Part shown: positions 11,214 through 23,500 of the stretch, one piece after another
How positions within the stretch are numbered: position 1 is the first letter of the stretch
Layout of the letters: each line of letters starts with the position of its first letter
Origin: Pezizomycotina sp. ARF18
Lineage: Eukaryota; Ascomycota
Assembly (NCBI GenBank): GCA_002224055.1
Contig: AZLU01000081.1
Span: forward strand, 58,555-119,212
DNA: 60,658 bases
Reading direction: 5' to 3'
Translations under genes and position numbers: made by a program
Notes under the pieces: generated by a model
Told to the model about the DNA's origin: nothing
What the model saw: only the letters and a program-made list of their open reading frames with translations
Databases searched by the model: none

Positions 11214-14200
11214 TTAATCTAGCTCCTCATTTATTTCGAAACAATCGCCGAGAAATTCCATCACGTCGATAACATCAAATGATGCAGCACCTGATTGGTT
11301 TGAAGGCTTCATTTCATCGGCATGATTGTTGGACTCAGTAAAACCAATAGTGCAAGTTGAATCGCTTGAGGCTGATGGTCTTTCATTTTTGAATTGTTGC
11401 TCGGTCAAAGCCTCAGGGCCTTGCAGAGAGGAGTCGTTGCCTAAAGATTTCGTGATGTATGTATCGGTTGAATCGGTCTGGTTATTGAAACCTGATTCGC
11501 CGAGGGCCGCTTCGAACACGTCTTCATCAAAGGAATAGAGGAAAAGTCAAAGGAAGTGTCATCTGTATATACCTATTAGCTTGATTCCACAGAAAAGAAA
11601 GAAATCCGTTGCTTTCAAGGAAACCTATTTGCAAATTTTTTTCTTACCTCGAATATCGTCCTTCAAGTTAGCAGCACTGTTCTTTTCGGCTTCAGCTTCC
11701 GCCTTTTTAGCTTCAGGTTTCTGCTCTTGAACATCACCTAGCTCTCTCCCTACTTTGCGAAGGAATTTATCATTATTCTTTTGCTTGATCCCGTACGACT
11801 TGAGCATGTCGATATCAGAGCCTCAGAAAGCTGGTAATCGGAGAGCTCAAACTCAATCGAATCTTTTTCACGGTTAACGGACTTATCGCCAGAATTGATT
11901 TTAGACACCATTAATGCTCGCTTAATGATTTCCTCTGGCGAAAGCATTTCATCCTGCGACGATGAAAGATCAAGAATTTCCACTTCGCCTTCGGCAGGAA
12001 TTTTCAATCGATTCTGCAGCCTCAAAGGCTTAACAGACAAATCGTTACGTAGCGTCAACCTTTTCCTTTCTGCTGTGTGCCATTGGGTTCGGAAACCTTT
12101 CGCTTCTTCGCTGGCGGTGATAACTGCCTTTTCCAAGAATCCGTAAAGTGAAAATCAAAATTATTGGGCGAATGCTTGCCTTCTTTCACGACAGACTTTA
12201 ATGACAAGTTGGATTCTTCCACGGCAGATTTTAACGATTTACGCTTCCGCTTAATTTCGACTCCGTTATGGCAGCAAAATGCTTGCAACTATGTTAACTC
12301 ATTGTTAGAGGACCGCTTACAATTGAATATGTCGTCTTCTCTCTCTCTCTCTTTTTTTTTTTTTTTTTTTTTGGAAAATATACTTCTTCTTATCTTTGCA
12401 GTGATGACTGCATTCTCTCTTGCCATCCTCTCTAAGTTGGTGCTTTTCGTCCTCATCCTCGTCTTCGGACTCAATGCCTCTGTGCAAGGCGCTCTTCAAC
12501 CGCCCTTCGCCGGAAAGTTTGGAGTTAGATTCAGTATTTCTCTTAGTTTCCTGAGCCGGTATCGAACTCGTAAAATTGTCGAGGTGGCTAAAATCCATGT
12601 CTTCCACTTTAATCACAGCGTCAACACCGGTTATATTCCCTAAACAGATGTTGATGATTACCTACCCGCTTTATCCAGCGATTCCCCACCATATTCATCT
12701 TCGTCGGGTGGGTCTGCTGGTATAGACTTGGCGGATACGAAGCCGTACTTCTGTATCGAAGGTGCGGTTTGTTTCCTTCTAGAAACAAGGGATGAAACAT
12801 TCGACGGTTGAACCTCCAGTGAGGCTGGCCTCTCGATATGAGATGGCCTCTGGGAGGAGGAAATAGATCCATTGTCAACTTGAGCTCTATATCGATGCTC
12901 TTTGTGGTCCAACTAAAGACTATATTAGTTCAATACCCGTACCCGGAGGGAGTCTCCCTTACCAATCTCTTCGCACGCTACATGGCAGTTGATTTTCTGG
13001 TCCGCACTAGATATCTCTGTTTCGAAAATGATATTCTTGGCGTCCTTGAGTTTAAAAGCTCTACATTATAAATATTAGCCCAACATATAGTTTGATTTCC
13101 TTTTCGGGTGATGGCGATCATACGGGATTCTCCTAAAGTCGATCAAATAACCATCACTCCTGCTAGACACTATATTCACGAATATTTGCCTTGATTTGAA
13201 TGTGCCGGGTGATGACTGATTTAAAAGTCCCACCACTAAGGAAATCGTTACTTTAACCGGGGATCCTCGACCGCCATAGATCTAAGTCTCAAGTTAACAA
13301 CTAAACGGGTAGCGAACGAATATTGTCAGCTTAAAGACCCTGCTTACCTTGTAGCCTTGCCAGAAATATTAAATTTTGGGATACTCTCAATGCTTTGCTT
13401 CACTTTGGCTCCAAATGTTGGGTTTCTTCCGGCGATCATCTCAATCTTGGTAGATTCTAGTTCGTCCAGCATGTCGAGCGACTTGATACCCTGAGTGACG
13501 AACCGCTTCACCGTTGCAGGCCCAAATCCCTCAAGCTGGCGCAGCATGGAGGGAGAGTTTTCCCAAGCTTTAGCGGCAAAGGATCGAGCTATCTCGAGCG
13601 CATTCAAGGTCGAGATGGCATCCTTGCGAGCAAGTGTCACATCAATCAAACAGCGCACAATTCGATTCACGTGTTGACAGACCAAAGCCTTATCTGTGTT
13701 GAACTGGTTCCTATGCTTCTGTACAGCGTCCTCGTTGGGAAGCTGCATAGAGCCAGTCTCGAACTATAAGAGGTATAGTTAGTTCGGTCCCGATATATAT
13801 TGAGTACATGTGATATATATACCTGCATTAATATATAGACCTTGTGAGCAACGGTAGCGATATCAGTTTTTAAAGGCCATTTCATTTCGATACTGCTGTT
13901 TATCAATTTGTAAAAGCTCTTTTCTCCTGCTCGGAATCGAATATCTTTAAATTCCTTCGCTTCAGAGATGCACATAAGCTGTACAAGCTGGATGATTAGC
14001 CAATATTTAATAAATAGAACCCGGGAGAGACTTAAAAAAAACTAACAAGGACAGAGAAACTCACAATTTCAGAGCGTTTTGCGTGATCCTTCAAGTTGAG
14101 AATATTTTCCATGGTTTCTAGGTTGATATAGTACCTTGCCATCGCATTTCCGGACTCCGTAGGTTTAAATTTGGCGCCATCGGAAACAACAAGTTCGAGT

Positions 14201-16820
14201 TCGTGCAAAAGTTGAAGATCCCTTTCGCCATGTTCTCGAGTTTGGCTTCAACGTCCTGACCTTCCAGCTGATAAAATTCCGGATTACCCTTCATTCTTAC
14301 GAAGAGGAAAGTTGATTTTAACCATCTTTTTGCGTCCTCTACATCCTTTATCGTTCCCAGCCAATCTCCGCGTTCTTTATTCAGTTAGATCAGTATCCAT
14401 ATGAATTTAAAAGAGTAGAGTAAGGTACATACCAGATGTTCTGCTAAATTTTGTGAAGGCTAGGTATATTACGTTAGATGACGTGGTAGGAATTGGTGAC
14501 AGATACAGGATCTACTCACCAACTTTCCAGTTTCTCAGCTCCAGATATCATCTTCCTGTAGAAGTCTTCCTTTTCTTTCCTTGTCATAATAACAGCCACG
14601 GCGCTATCGTCAAACTGAGGCCTGCCAGCACGCCCGAGCATTTGCAAGACCTCAAGATCGTCGTATTCCTTCCTTTGACCGTTACTCCAGCTTTGGGTCC
14701 TTGAGCACCACCAAATGCGCCGGAAGGTTTATACCGACGGCTAAAGTCGAAGTGCAGCATATCACCGACAATTCTCCTTCAGGTAGAGCTTTTCAACCAA
14801 ATTCCTATCGGAAACATCCAGGCCGCGTGATGAAATGCTACACCGCACTTGCCAAGAGCTACAGAACACGCCACTCAGTACATTCGAACCTAAGTTATAT
14901 TTCGATGGCTGACAGTCTGTGGAATTTATTGCATAGACTTACGTGAAGTTCTTTATCTTTGAAAGAAAAGTTCTTGACGGATGCTTTCCACGCTTGCTCC
15001 CTCACGGAGGAACCCGACCATTTTTCAGCCAAAAGCTTCGCGGTCCCTTCGCACTCTTTTTCTCGTCCAGCAGAAAACCATGATCGGCTTTTTTTGCGGA
15101 ATACTTCTGGATGACTTCCATAATTTTGCTGTCAAGGAATTTTAAAACATAAAGTCGTTCGTATCACTCTTGTAGCCGAGGACGACCTTTTCGAGCTTGA
15201 CAGGCCGATAATTTTCGCCAAACATGCTTCGTGAGCGGGCTCGGTGAGGTTTTCGGAGTTTTTACCAAGCCAGGCCGAAAGGTCGTATGGGTTTGGGACT
15301 GTAGCGCTAACGGCGATAAAACGAACATACTTCCCGATCGTCTTCATACGGCTAACCACCACTTCGAGGTTGCTCCCCTGTCGTCCTTGAGGATATGGGC
15401 TTCGTCGATCTGTCAGCGATAACGGAAATGTTAGTTTTTGGTCCATGTAATATTCCTGGATTAGCAGTACCTACCATAAATAGCCTGACGAGTTCCAATA
15501 GTTTTCGGTGATCTTGCCATCTCCTCGTCATACTATCCCATTTCTCAGAGTAGAGATGATGATATCGCCATTTTTTCACGTTGGACATCTCCCTGAGGGC
15601 GGTATCTCCAGTCAACTCAGTACACTTTATACCTAGCGACGTAAACTTCCTCTCCAATCGCGCTTCCTTTCCGAGCACAAGGACTTGGTCGGAGCGAGGT
15701 AGACAGCCTTGAATGTGCCAGGTTCATAGGAGCTACGAGGCGGCAGACAGCAAGTTCCATGACGACTGTCTTTCCACTACCGGTTGGAGCGCTAAGAACC
15801 ATGTTGTCATTCTTTTCAACGCCGGCGCGAAACATTTTGACTGCACAGCGTTGAACATGTCGTAATCGAATACGGTCTGAAAACGGTCCGGTAGCCTGTA
15901 TTTTGGAACAAGTTCGACGCCGTTGACCATTTTCGGAGCGTGGCCAAGGGCGATGGAGTTCTTAGGACGCTGGGTTGACTGTTGTGGGTGGTTCTGCTGG
16001 TAGGCACCGTCCCTAAACCTTTCCTCACGGCTGAAGGTCTGGTGTTGCTGAGTGATTTGAATTGGTTACCTTGATATCCTCGCGCCGGCTGGGTGCGTGG
16101 ACTGCGACAGAGAATCGTGAACACATCGTCCGCTTGAGAAATATCGAAATCATCTGAGAAGGACGCGGCTACGAAATGGTCATGTCCTTTGAGAAGTATT
16201 GGGTTAGCAACCAAAGAGTCTAATTGTATCTGGATGTCGCCATGCTATCTGAATGGACGAAACAGAAGAAAAGAAGCGGGTGCATATCCGGTGTACAGGT
16301 TGACCTACTCGTGGGTTAGGAGACTGTAGCTGCGTAAAGCTTGGCGTAAACTCGTAAGCTCTCGGAGTGGGAAGCGAACGGATCTTGTCTCCAAGTGTGT
16401 TTCCTCTGGCAGGCAGACTCATTCGGTTCGTGCTTTTCGGAACTTGGCTGCCGTATGTAACTGGCGGGCTTTGAATGGCTTGAATGACGTCAAGCTGATT
16501 GTGCTGCAGTGGCGATCGCTCTATGAATTGCTGGTGATGGAAGCCATTTGCTGTGTATCATCAAATAATTCGTTAGGACCGACATCATATGAAGGATGAA
16601 TGGCCCTGATTATGAGTAAAAATGAAAGAGGGGTCATACCGGAGCTAGCGTAAGGATCTCCAATGTCATCTTGCCAATTGTTCGCTTCGAGCTCATGCTG
16701 TGCCTGCTGCGAGAAGGACCTCTGAGGCCCCTGTGGTTGGCAACGCGGCAGCGTCGGCCGCGACTGGCTACCAGCAGCAAAACCTGCAAACAAACCACCT
16801 CGGCGGCTGTCTCTATTCAT
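11214..16820 (-). CDS. MER3: ATP-dependent DNA helicase MER3/HFM1
   Basis: This is the Ski2-like superfamily 2 helicase that promotes meiotic crossover formation in the nucleus. The start ATG is at 16818-16820 and the stop follows NEELD at 11214. The order of motifs is: Q-type region LPDRFQTVFDYDMFNAVQ; Walker A APTGSGKT (about 15767-15790); motif Ia YLAPTKSLCSER; DEAH box IDEAHILKDDRGA (about 15396); SATVPNPYDLSAWLGKNSEN; motif IV KPIMVFC; motif VI LQMLGRAGRPQFDD; winged helix; Sec63 domain with FGPATVKRFV; and a C-terminal C/H-rich motif followed by an acidic and Lys-rich tail. Placed introns are 16245-16308, 15410-15474, 13764-13822, 13282-13347 and 12289-12383. Frame changes without introns are frequent, for example T3 for T4 at 13252-13254. 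Length and domain order fit full-length HFM1. Confidence 0.93.
12289..12383 (-). other. MER3 intron with A21 and GA repeat
   Basis: This intron splits the C-terminal zinc-type motif of MER3 between the KDKKN and CKHFCC halves. In sense orientation it starts GTATATTTTCC, then carries A21 (complement of T21 at 12352-12372) and a GAGAGA run, and ends ACATAG. Confidence 0.7.
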
Positions 16821-17456
16821 GACTGCCCTATGGTCTCGAAGTAATTGGGGCTAGGCTGGGTATATATGAAACTTTCTATGTTCGGATTGTAAATGGTATG
16901 GACGGTCGACGGTCAAAGCCAAAGCAGGTATTATACGTGTATAGAATAAAGTGAACAATGATGTGACGGGATCAAAAATTTATTAGAAGATGCCTTAGAT
17001 GTTACCGCTACTACCAGAGATCTACAGGTAGCAGTTTTTTCTTACTTGTTTAAATTGGAACTTGATAAGTAGGTATTCATGGTATATCTAAGCAGTGTAG
17101 TTCTTGTGAGAAGGTTATGAATGCCTCACTGCATTAAAAACCCATAAAAGTCCGTTCGTTGAAAAAAAAAAAAAAAAAAAAAGGCAAGAGCAACCGTCCA
17201 AACATTTATCTATTTATCAATAAATAGGTAAAAAAGCAAGACTAAGAATTAAAAAGAAAAGGAGAAAGATAAATCCGTCAATCGAAGGAAATATATATCT
17301 TACACACTATATAGCTATAGCGTGCTTATGGAGAATGCAGATGTGTTGGGGCCGACTAGTAGTAATGGTACTCGCAGGAATAGGAGAGATGCTGAGGAGA
17401 GCAGCAGCGCTGAGGAGGATGTCGCCAACACGTGGCCAGGAGCACAAGAAAGAAGA
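16821..17456. other. MER3 upstream region
   Basis: AT-rich sequence with a poly-A run at about 17162-17182. It includes the MER3 promoter and the 3' flank of the next minus-strand gene. No gene is seen. Confidence 0.5.
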
Positions 17457-17825
17457 CTACACTGATATATATATGATCAAGATCGTGACCACAGATACGT
17501 AGAAGACAGTCATTTGAGAGCGGGAGAAGCTGTCTCGTCGGACGTTCACTTGTTTGATATTTTCTACCATCGCCGTTATAGCATCGTCGAATAAGTTGGG
17601 CAAAGGCACATGAATTTCGTCAGGGCTGAGGACGGTATGATGTTCAATTATATCATCTAGTTTCGTGTCTCTAATCGCTCAATGTCTAATAAAAAGTATC
17701 ACTGCCCTGAAGAACACTGTCAAGTATGACTATCGTAATATTTGGGGCTCCACTTTCGTTGAGGCATTTCAAATGGACTTCATACTTCTGAACACCAGTT
17801 CTCCACCACCACTACTCACGCTCAG
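17457..17825 (-). CDS. C-terminal exons of an unrecognised tail-anchored protein
   Basis: Two exons can be joined on the minus strand. Exon 17786-17825 follows an acceptor CTATAG and reads LSVSSGGGELVFR. The intron 17671-17785 has donor GTATGA and acceptor GATTAG. Exon 17457-17670 reads DTKLDDIIEHHTVL, then DEIHVPLPNLFDDAITAM, then VENIKQVNVRRDSFSRSQ. It ends with one hydrophobic segment (MTVFYVSVVTILIIYISV) directly before TAG, which is a tail-anchor layout. The 5' end is not found; the secreted-protein ORF upstream (18037-18294) might even be its first exon, but no clean donor links them. No family was recognised. Confidence 0.45.
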
Positions 17826-18036
17826 CTATAGATGGATGCTACTAGAACCTACGCGTACTGCTTCTTGGGAAAAAGATGGAATGAATATTCCAGCAGATAT
17901 ATACAACTGAAGAACAATCTTTAATCTCCCCTCCCCCTCTCTCTCCAGAGTTACGAGCTTTCTGTTCTTAAAATTTTCCCCCATGCACCACGCACATAAA
18001 GACCATAAATAACCAAATCAAACCCCAATCTGGTCA

Positions 18037-18294
18037 TCAATACTGACCGTCTTGCCATATCGAGGATCGTCCCTGTTGCGTTCTATCTTGGTTCTGAGTA
18101 ATGTACCCCGTTACCGTTGTTGTTCCGTCGTCGTTTTGTGAGTAGACAGTGAGCCCTGTGATTCCGCAGGCTTGATTACCCTGAGCATCGGTGTAGCAAT
18201 CCGAAGGGAGGCCCTGAGGGCGATGAGGCAGTGGAGCTGCCGTAGACGAGATGGCGAGAAGGATGCACGCAGCACGAGCGCTGGGAAGCTTCAT
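18037..18294 (-). CDS. Small secreted protein, 85 residues
   Basis: A single ORF starts at an ATG (18292-18294). It begins MKLPSARAACILLAISSTAA, a good signal peptide with a short basic n-region, a hydrophobic core and small residues before a likely cleavage site near 20. The mature part is hydrophilic and has two cysteines ten residues apart (CYTDAQGNQAC), followed by T/D/Q/G-rich sequence ending IWQDGQY. No domain was recognised. Its size and features match small secreted proteins of unknown role in ascomycetes. It lies upstream of the tail-anchored exons on the same strand, so the two could be parts of one gene. Confidence 0.5.
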   Translation of the reverse strand: MKLPSARAACILLAISSTAAPLPHRPQGLPSDCYTDAQGNQACGITGLTVYSQNDDGTTTVTGYITQNQDRTQQGRSSIWQDGQY

Positions 18295-19075
18295 AACTAT
18301 CGGAGCGAGGCGGGCCTTTCTTTTCGAGCAGTAACGCGCAGTTGAAGCTGGATTATTTGACGGTTCGAGGTTCGAAGGAACTGAGGGAATGATTCATCAG
18401 AGGAGAATTTATTTTCTTGCAGAAGAAAGGTGATTCTTCTCGTAGTGTGCGAATCTCTTGCTGAGGCATGATGCTCGGGAATAACTTTCTTTTTGAACTG
18501 TCCATTCCTTCTAGCTTTCAGCCGCAGCGGCAGTTTCCACCCGCACAGACGCCTGAATCGCTGATTCCTCCTGATGTCAGTAAGGACTTTGAATCACTAC
18601 TTGTTTGCTGTGTATTGAGTGAAGCGAGAAAGCGATGAAGCAATAAAAAATGAGGTCACATGTACACCTAGATGCTACTGCTTTGTTGACCACTCAAGAT
18701 CGTGCCTTCCTAGCCGATTTTTGTCATAACCGTCCTTACTTGCTAGAGAAATATATATACGTTACAGAAACAAAGAACCTGATAAATGTTTGGGATGTTT
18801 CAACTCACGGAGCGAAAGGTTAAATGATAGGACCATTTGATTAAATGTAATCGATACATTTTTCAATTTCGAACCCAAAGGGAGCAATTGAGCCATAGCA
18901 GGCAAAGAATTAAAAATAAAATAAAAGGACAGAGAGAGGACTAAGAATTAAGTTGCTGTTCAAGGCGGATTGATATACAAAGTAACGATCGTGTTGATGA
19001 TATACAGTGTGGTATACAAGATATAACTTAGATTATAGGGGGAAAATTTTTGGGCTCGCCACATCGCTCTTTTTC
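18295..19075. other. Intergenic
   Basis: Promoter side of the small secreted protein and 3' flank of the Ca2+/H+ exchanger. No ORF or repeat worth reporting was seen. Confidence 0.5.
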
Positions 19076-20522
19076 TCATGAAGGCGTGCCGTTAGCGGCG
19101 TTATCTGGATAAACATAGAACGAAATGGCGACAACAGTGTAGCTGTGAAAAAGGTCAGCATCAGCGAATGAGCCTTAACCATGTTCGAAATCGGAAAATG
19201 TTTAGACTTACACTCCAAGTAGCATGACTCCTTCCAAGTAATTGGATTTCCCATCTTGGATAAGATAATTGGTAACGAGAACCTGTATGAGCCACATTTG
19301 TTAGCCCCGGTTTTCTAGTATAGTAGAATGATTGCGTACGGGCACGTACCGAGATGAAGAAAACAATTGTTTCGAATGTTTGAAAGTAGAGACTCATCCC
19401 TCTGTCCATGATCCAGCCGAGAATCACGAGGGACGGCGTAACAAGCAGAGCAATCTGCATGCTGCTGCCGATTGCGACACCGATGGCCAGATCCATCTGT
19501 TTAATCCCAAAAACAAGATTGGTTAGTATTCTATTGAAAACAATGTTTGGGGAAGATGGTCTCTTTTTTACCTTGTTCTTCATGGCAACAACAACAGCGG
19601 TAACATGCTCCGCCGCATTTCCAACGATAGGTATCAGAATCAAACGATGAACGTCTTTGAAATCGAAGTAGTTTCGACGATCGTATCGATAGTGCCTACG
19701 AGTAGTCCGCGCACTCCGCAACTATCACGGTGACAACGATCAACACGACACCAGCAGATACCATGGACAGCTGCGCCTCTTCAGGCTCCTCCTGCTCACT
19801 AGCGTCCTCAAAAAGATCCGTATGCGTCTTGAGCTGAAAGAATAGATATAAAACGTAGAGAATTAATAGCACGACCGAAGTGCTCTGGATAGTTGTAGAA
19901 CCAGTCGAAGTTCGAGTTTGGATTATCCATTGTGCTATAAAGTGCCGCGGGGATAATCAGAGAGGCAGTTGCAACAGCCATCAGCGATGACATGGTAGAC
20001 GCCACGGTCGAGTTGAATTGCTGTTCCTGGTATCGAAGACCACCAAAAGAGGAAACAGCACCCAATACCAGCAACATATTCGATAAGATACTCCCCAACA
20101 TACTCGCTTGCACGATCCTAATCTCATTCTTCTTGAGCGCAACAATGCTGACAATTAATTCTACGCATTTCCGAAACGTCGCATTCAAAAGCCCTCCCAG
20201 CGTCTGCCCAACTTTCAAGGACAGCTCCTCCGTTGCGTAGCTCAAGAGCGCCGCCAATGGAATAATTGCGAGAAAGTTAAGAGAGAATATAGCAACCGGC
20301 GACCAGCCCAGAGCTCCTGCGATGATACCAAGAGGCACGAAGACAAGAGAACGTTGACATAGTTGCTGGTAAGGACACACCAGACTGCGCGCCGAAATGT
20401 TGTACTTTGGTGTTGATTTTCCCACGGATAGAGGTTGGCGCCCCGTTGGGACGCTGGATTAGCGGCGATGATTCGTCATGGTCCCCGGCTCCGTTTTCAA
20501 CGTCGTCTCGTTCTGATGGCAT
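19076..20522 (-). CDS. Ca2+/H+ antiporter, CAX/VCX1 family
   Basis: This is a multi-pass vacuolar exchanger that loads Ca2+ into the vacuole against H+. I start it at ATG 20520-20522 ([20 protein letters not shown]); an upstream in-frame extension starts only with GTG, and an intron may lie in the 5' leader. Hallmarks in order: [33 protein letters not shown], the first cation-binding repeat (as read [12 protein letters not shown]), [38 protein letters not shown], an acidic loop ([12 protein letters not shown]), the second repeat [40 protein letters not shown] and [14 protein letters not shown]. Introns are 19497-19571, 19283-19349 and 19143-19211. At least four one-base frame changes occur. 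Fungi often carry several CAX paralogues, so the exact orthologue is open. Confidence 0.9.
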
Positions 20523-23500
20523 CACCGTTTGCGAACTAAATGGCCACACGGCGTGCTTGTTGTAAATTGAAAGAAACGGCGACGAACTTGGTCTGTTGAT
20601 TTTTTTGGGGGAAAGAGAGGACACAAGTATGCGTTAGCTACAATTGGTTTTTGATCCTTTTTTTACAGCGCAAAAGTAAAGACTGAACAAAAGTTGCGTG
20701 GAATTGAGCTGATAACGAAAATTTCCAGATGGGAGACGGGAGCAGAGAAGGGGAAAAAGATTAAAGTTTTGAGAAAGCTTCCGAGCGCTGAAGGCATTGC
20801 TTAAAAACCATTTGAGCAACTTACACATCTAAAACAAGTCAAAAGATGGGCCTCTCTTTGTTCAGGATCTATAGTGTTTATTTGATTTTGAGAGAAGGGG
20901 GAGTTTAACGGATGAAGCAACGATTATACTGCGTAAGATAACTACAGTAACTATAATTCGACGTTGGTACAAATGCTGCTGTAGTAGATAATTAGTTCGA
21001 GCCTCGTCTCTTTCATGCGCAAATTCGGCCTATAGAAGGAGATAATAATACAGGTTGGATTTGTCGTGTGGGATCCAATCGCTAGTTGCGCAGGCACGAC
21101 GATTTGATATATATATAATAACGGCGAATAATCTTTTATATTTGGAAACTTTGATAACAGGTTTGTGGATTAAAATATAATAAATAATAAATACCTTGAA
21201 GAAGGGGGGGAAAAAAAATGAAAGATGGAAAAGAGGAGGGAGGGGTTCGAGAGTTTTAAGAGAGAAAAAAAAAAAAAAAAAAAAAAAAAGAAAAGAAAAA
21301 GGTAAAATTCAATTGCGATTAAGAAAAATAGTGGCTATTTTTCTGGCGGTAAAATAGACAGGGAAAGAGAGAGCAGGCAGGGGAGAAAGGGGAGATCTGG
21401 TGTTTTTAATATGTAGCAGACAGGGCCATGGATCTACTACCCTTTTCTGAATTCTTCTTGGGGAACCAATTCAATATTTTTCCGTGTGGTATGATGTCAA
21501 GAGAACGAGAGGACAAAAAGAAAAAGAGGAGGGCAAAACAACAACAACATACAACAATTGCTAGTAAACCACCGAATCAAATCCCTGACAACAAAAAGGT
21601 TTCGCTATGAGCTTGCCCGTCGCTTATACTGGTAAGGCAATCACGGGGGTTTTTATTTCGGGGTCTTGCACTACAGCGAAAAGGGTCACTGACGTTGGCG
21701 CTCTCTCAGCATGGATGATGCGTTCGCGATTGTCATCGGTGTGCTTTTTTTAAAGCAAAAATAGAAATAGAAATAGAAATAAAAGATCTGAGAGAAAGAC
21801 AAGCCAGAACGGGAGAAGGAGGAAAGACTTGAGGTAAACAAGAAAGAAGAAGAAAAAAAGAGAGGGGGCTGGAGTTTAAAAACCGAAATCGAGCGCCAAT
21901 TTTTTTTTTCGCTTTTTGCAAACGAAAATATGCTTGCCATAGAATCTAGATAGACACGAGAGGGAAAGCAGATCATCGAGAACACTTCTCAAGCTTCCAA
22001 GAGCCAAGCGGAGAAGTTTGGATCGAATCGGGGGCTGTGCAAAAAAAGAAAAAAAAAAAGGAAAAAAAAAAAGAGTATCGATGGAAGTATGTACAGGTAT
22101 ATTCTCTTAGGTCTAGTGGTGTGGGGCATCACATTTATCACTCGACGAAGTGCACCTCTATCGTTGCTGTAGGGAGTAACAGAAAGGATACACATTACGT
22201 ATAAAGGCCCCGATTCCTCGTTTCTTCTAAAGATTTTAACCTTTTTTTATAAATAATGCCCATTTTAATAAAATTATATATAAAACACATGCGTATAGTA
22301 ACTTCGGTAACAATAATTAAATAATAAATAACGCCTAAAGTAAATAATAAAAATATATCGCCAAACTTTTGTCCTGATCTAAATTAGGGTGACTATTTAA
22401 GTATAGCTCGCGATTATATGAGTAATTTTAGAGATCGTGCTAAAAAGATGTAATATAAATACTAAAGTTGATAGCCCCACACCACCAGACTTTTGTCTAC
22501 CCCTGTGCACACACTCTCTCACTAGCATCTTAGGTCACTTCACTACCTACCTTACGGAACAGAACGCGGCTCAGCAGCGCCGGAGTGGAGCGGGCTGTGG
22601 GACACACGCGTATAGTGGGGGAGACAAATACCAAGTAATTCGGAGCGGAAGCGAAAGGCTAAAAGCAAGGCAGTTAAAATTGCAAAAATTCTTATATACC
22701 GTCGAAGTGACTGATATCGTCATATATACCAAGTATATATTATGATTAGGGCTAGTTTGTGGTACACCACCACAAGCAAGCACTGTTGAACAAATATGCA
22801 CTGACGATTAAGTTTGCATACCTAGCATTTTTAAAACCTCAAAATGCCTAGGGCGTGCGTGCTTATGCCCCATTTATACGGATATATACGTGTATGTAAT
22901 TATATCTGTAAGCGATTAAGCATGGGGAGGAGTTGTGGTGGAATTGGACCTTGAGAGAAAATACAAAATCAAAGTATGAAAGTAATCTATCCGTCGTCAG
23001 TAGTCGTATTCTTTCCTCTCTTATTTCATTTCACTTTATTTCATTCTATTTTATCAACTTTTACTGGTCTTGGCTTGGAGGGGTCCGAGACTACTTTTTT
23101 ACACCATATATTTGCCAATCGTCCTCGAGGGTGCAAATAAGTTGAAGTAACCGCTGGTGTTTGGAAGATCCTCTCGCGTAGAAACGGAGACTAGTAAATG
23201 AATTTGATGACGTCCGATCGCGTCTTCCTATACCGTATTATCAAGCGGCGAAGCGATCACCCAATGGTAGTGACAGGCTGCTAGTGTATAAGCAACTATA
23301 TATTAGCTAAATAGGCTTTCCTCACCCTTATCATATAGCATATAACCGACTATATATAAAATATCTATAAAAATACTTTGTCTCGTAGCCAGCCCCTTCT
23401 TTCCTCTGCGAACGCAGGTGCAGCTGCTAGTGTGATATAGCAGATAATGGTATAACTATTGTTAGCTTTCTCACGACTCAGCATTTTTATATAAGAGACG

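Noticed and set aside
12164-12643. 159-residue plus-strand ORF
   Set aside because: It is antisense to MER3 coding exons and an intron; its poly-Phe comes from the T21 tract.
18361-18385. GGTTCGA-like B-box as a tRNA gene
   Set aside because: No matching A box, cloverleaf arms or acceptor stem around it.
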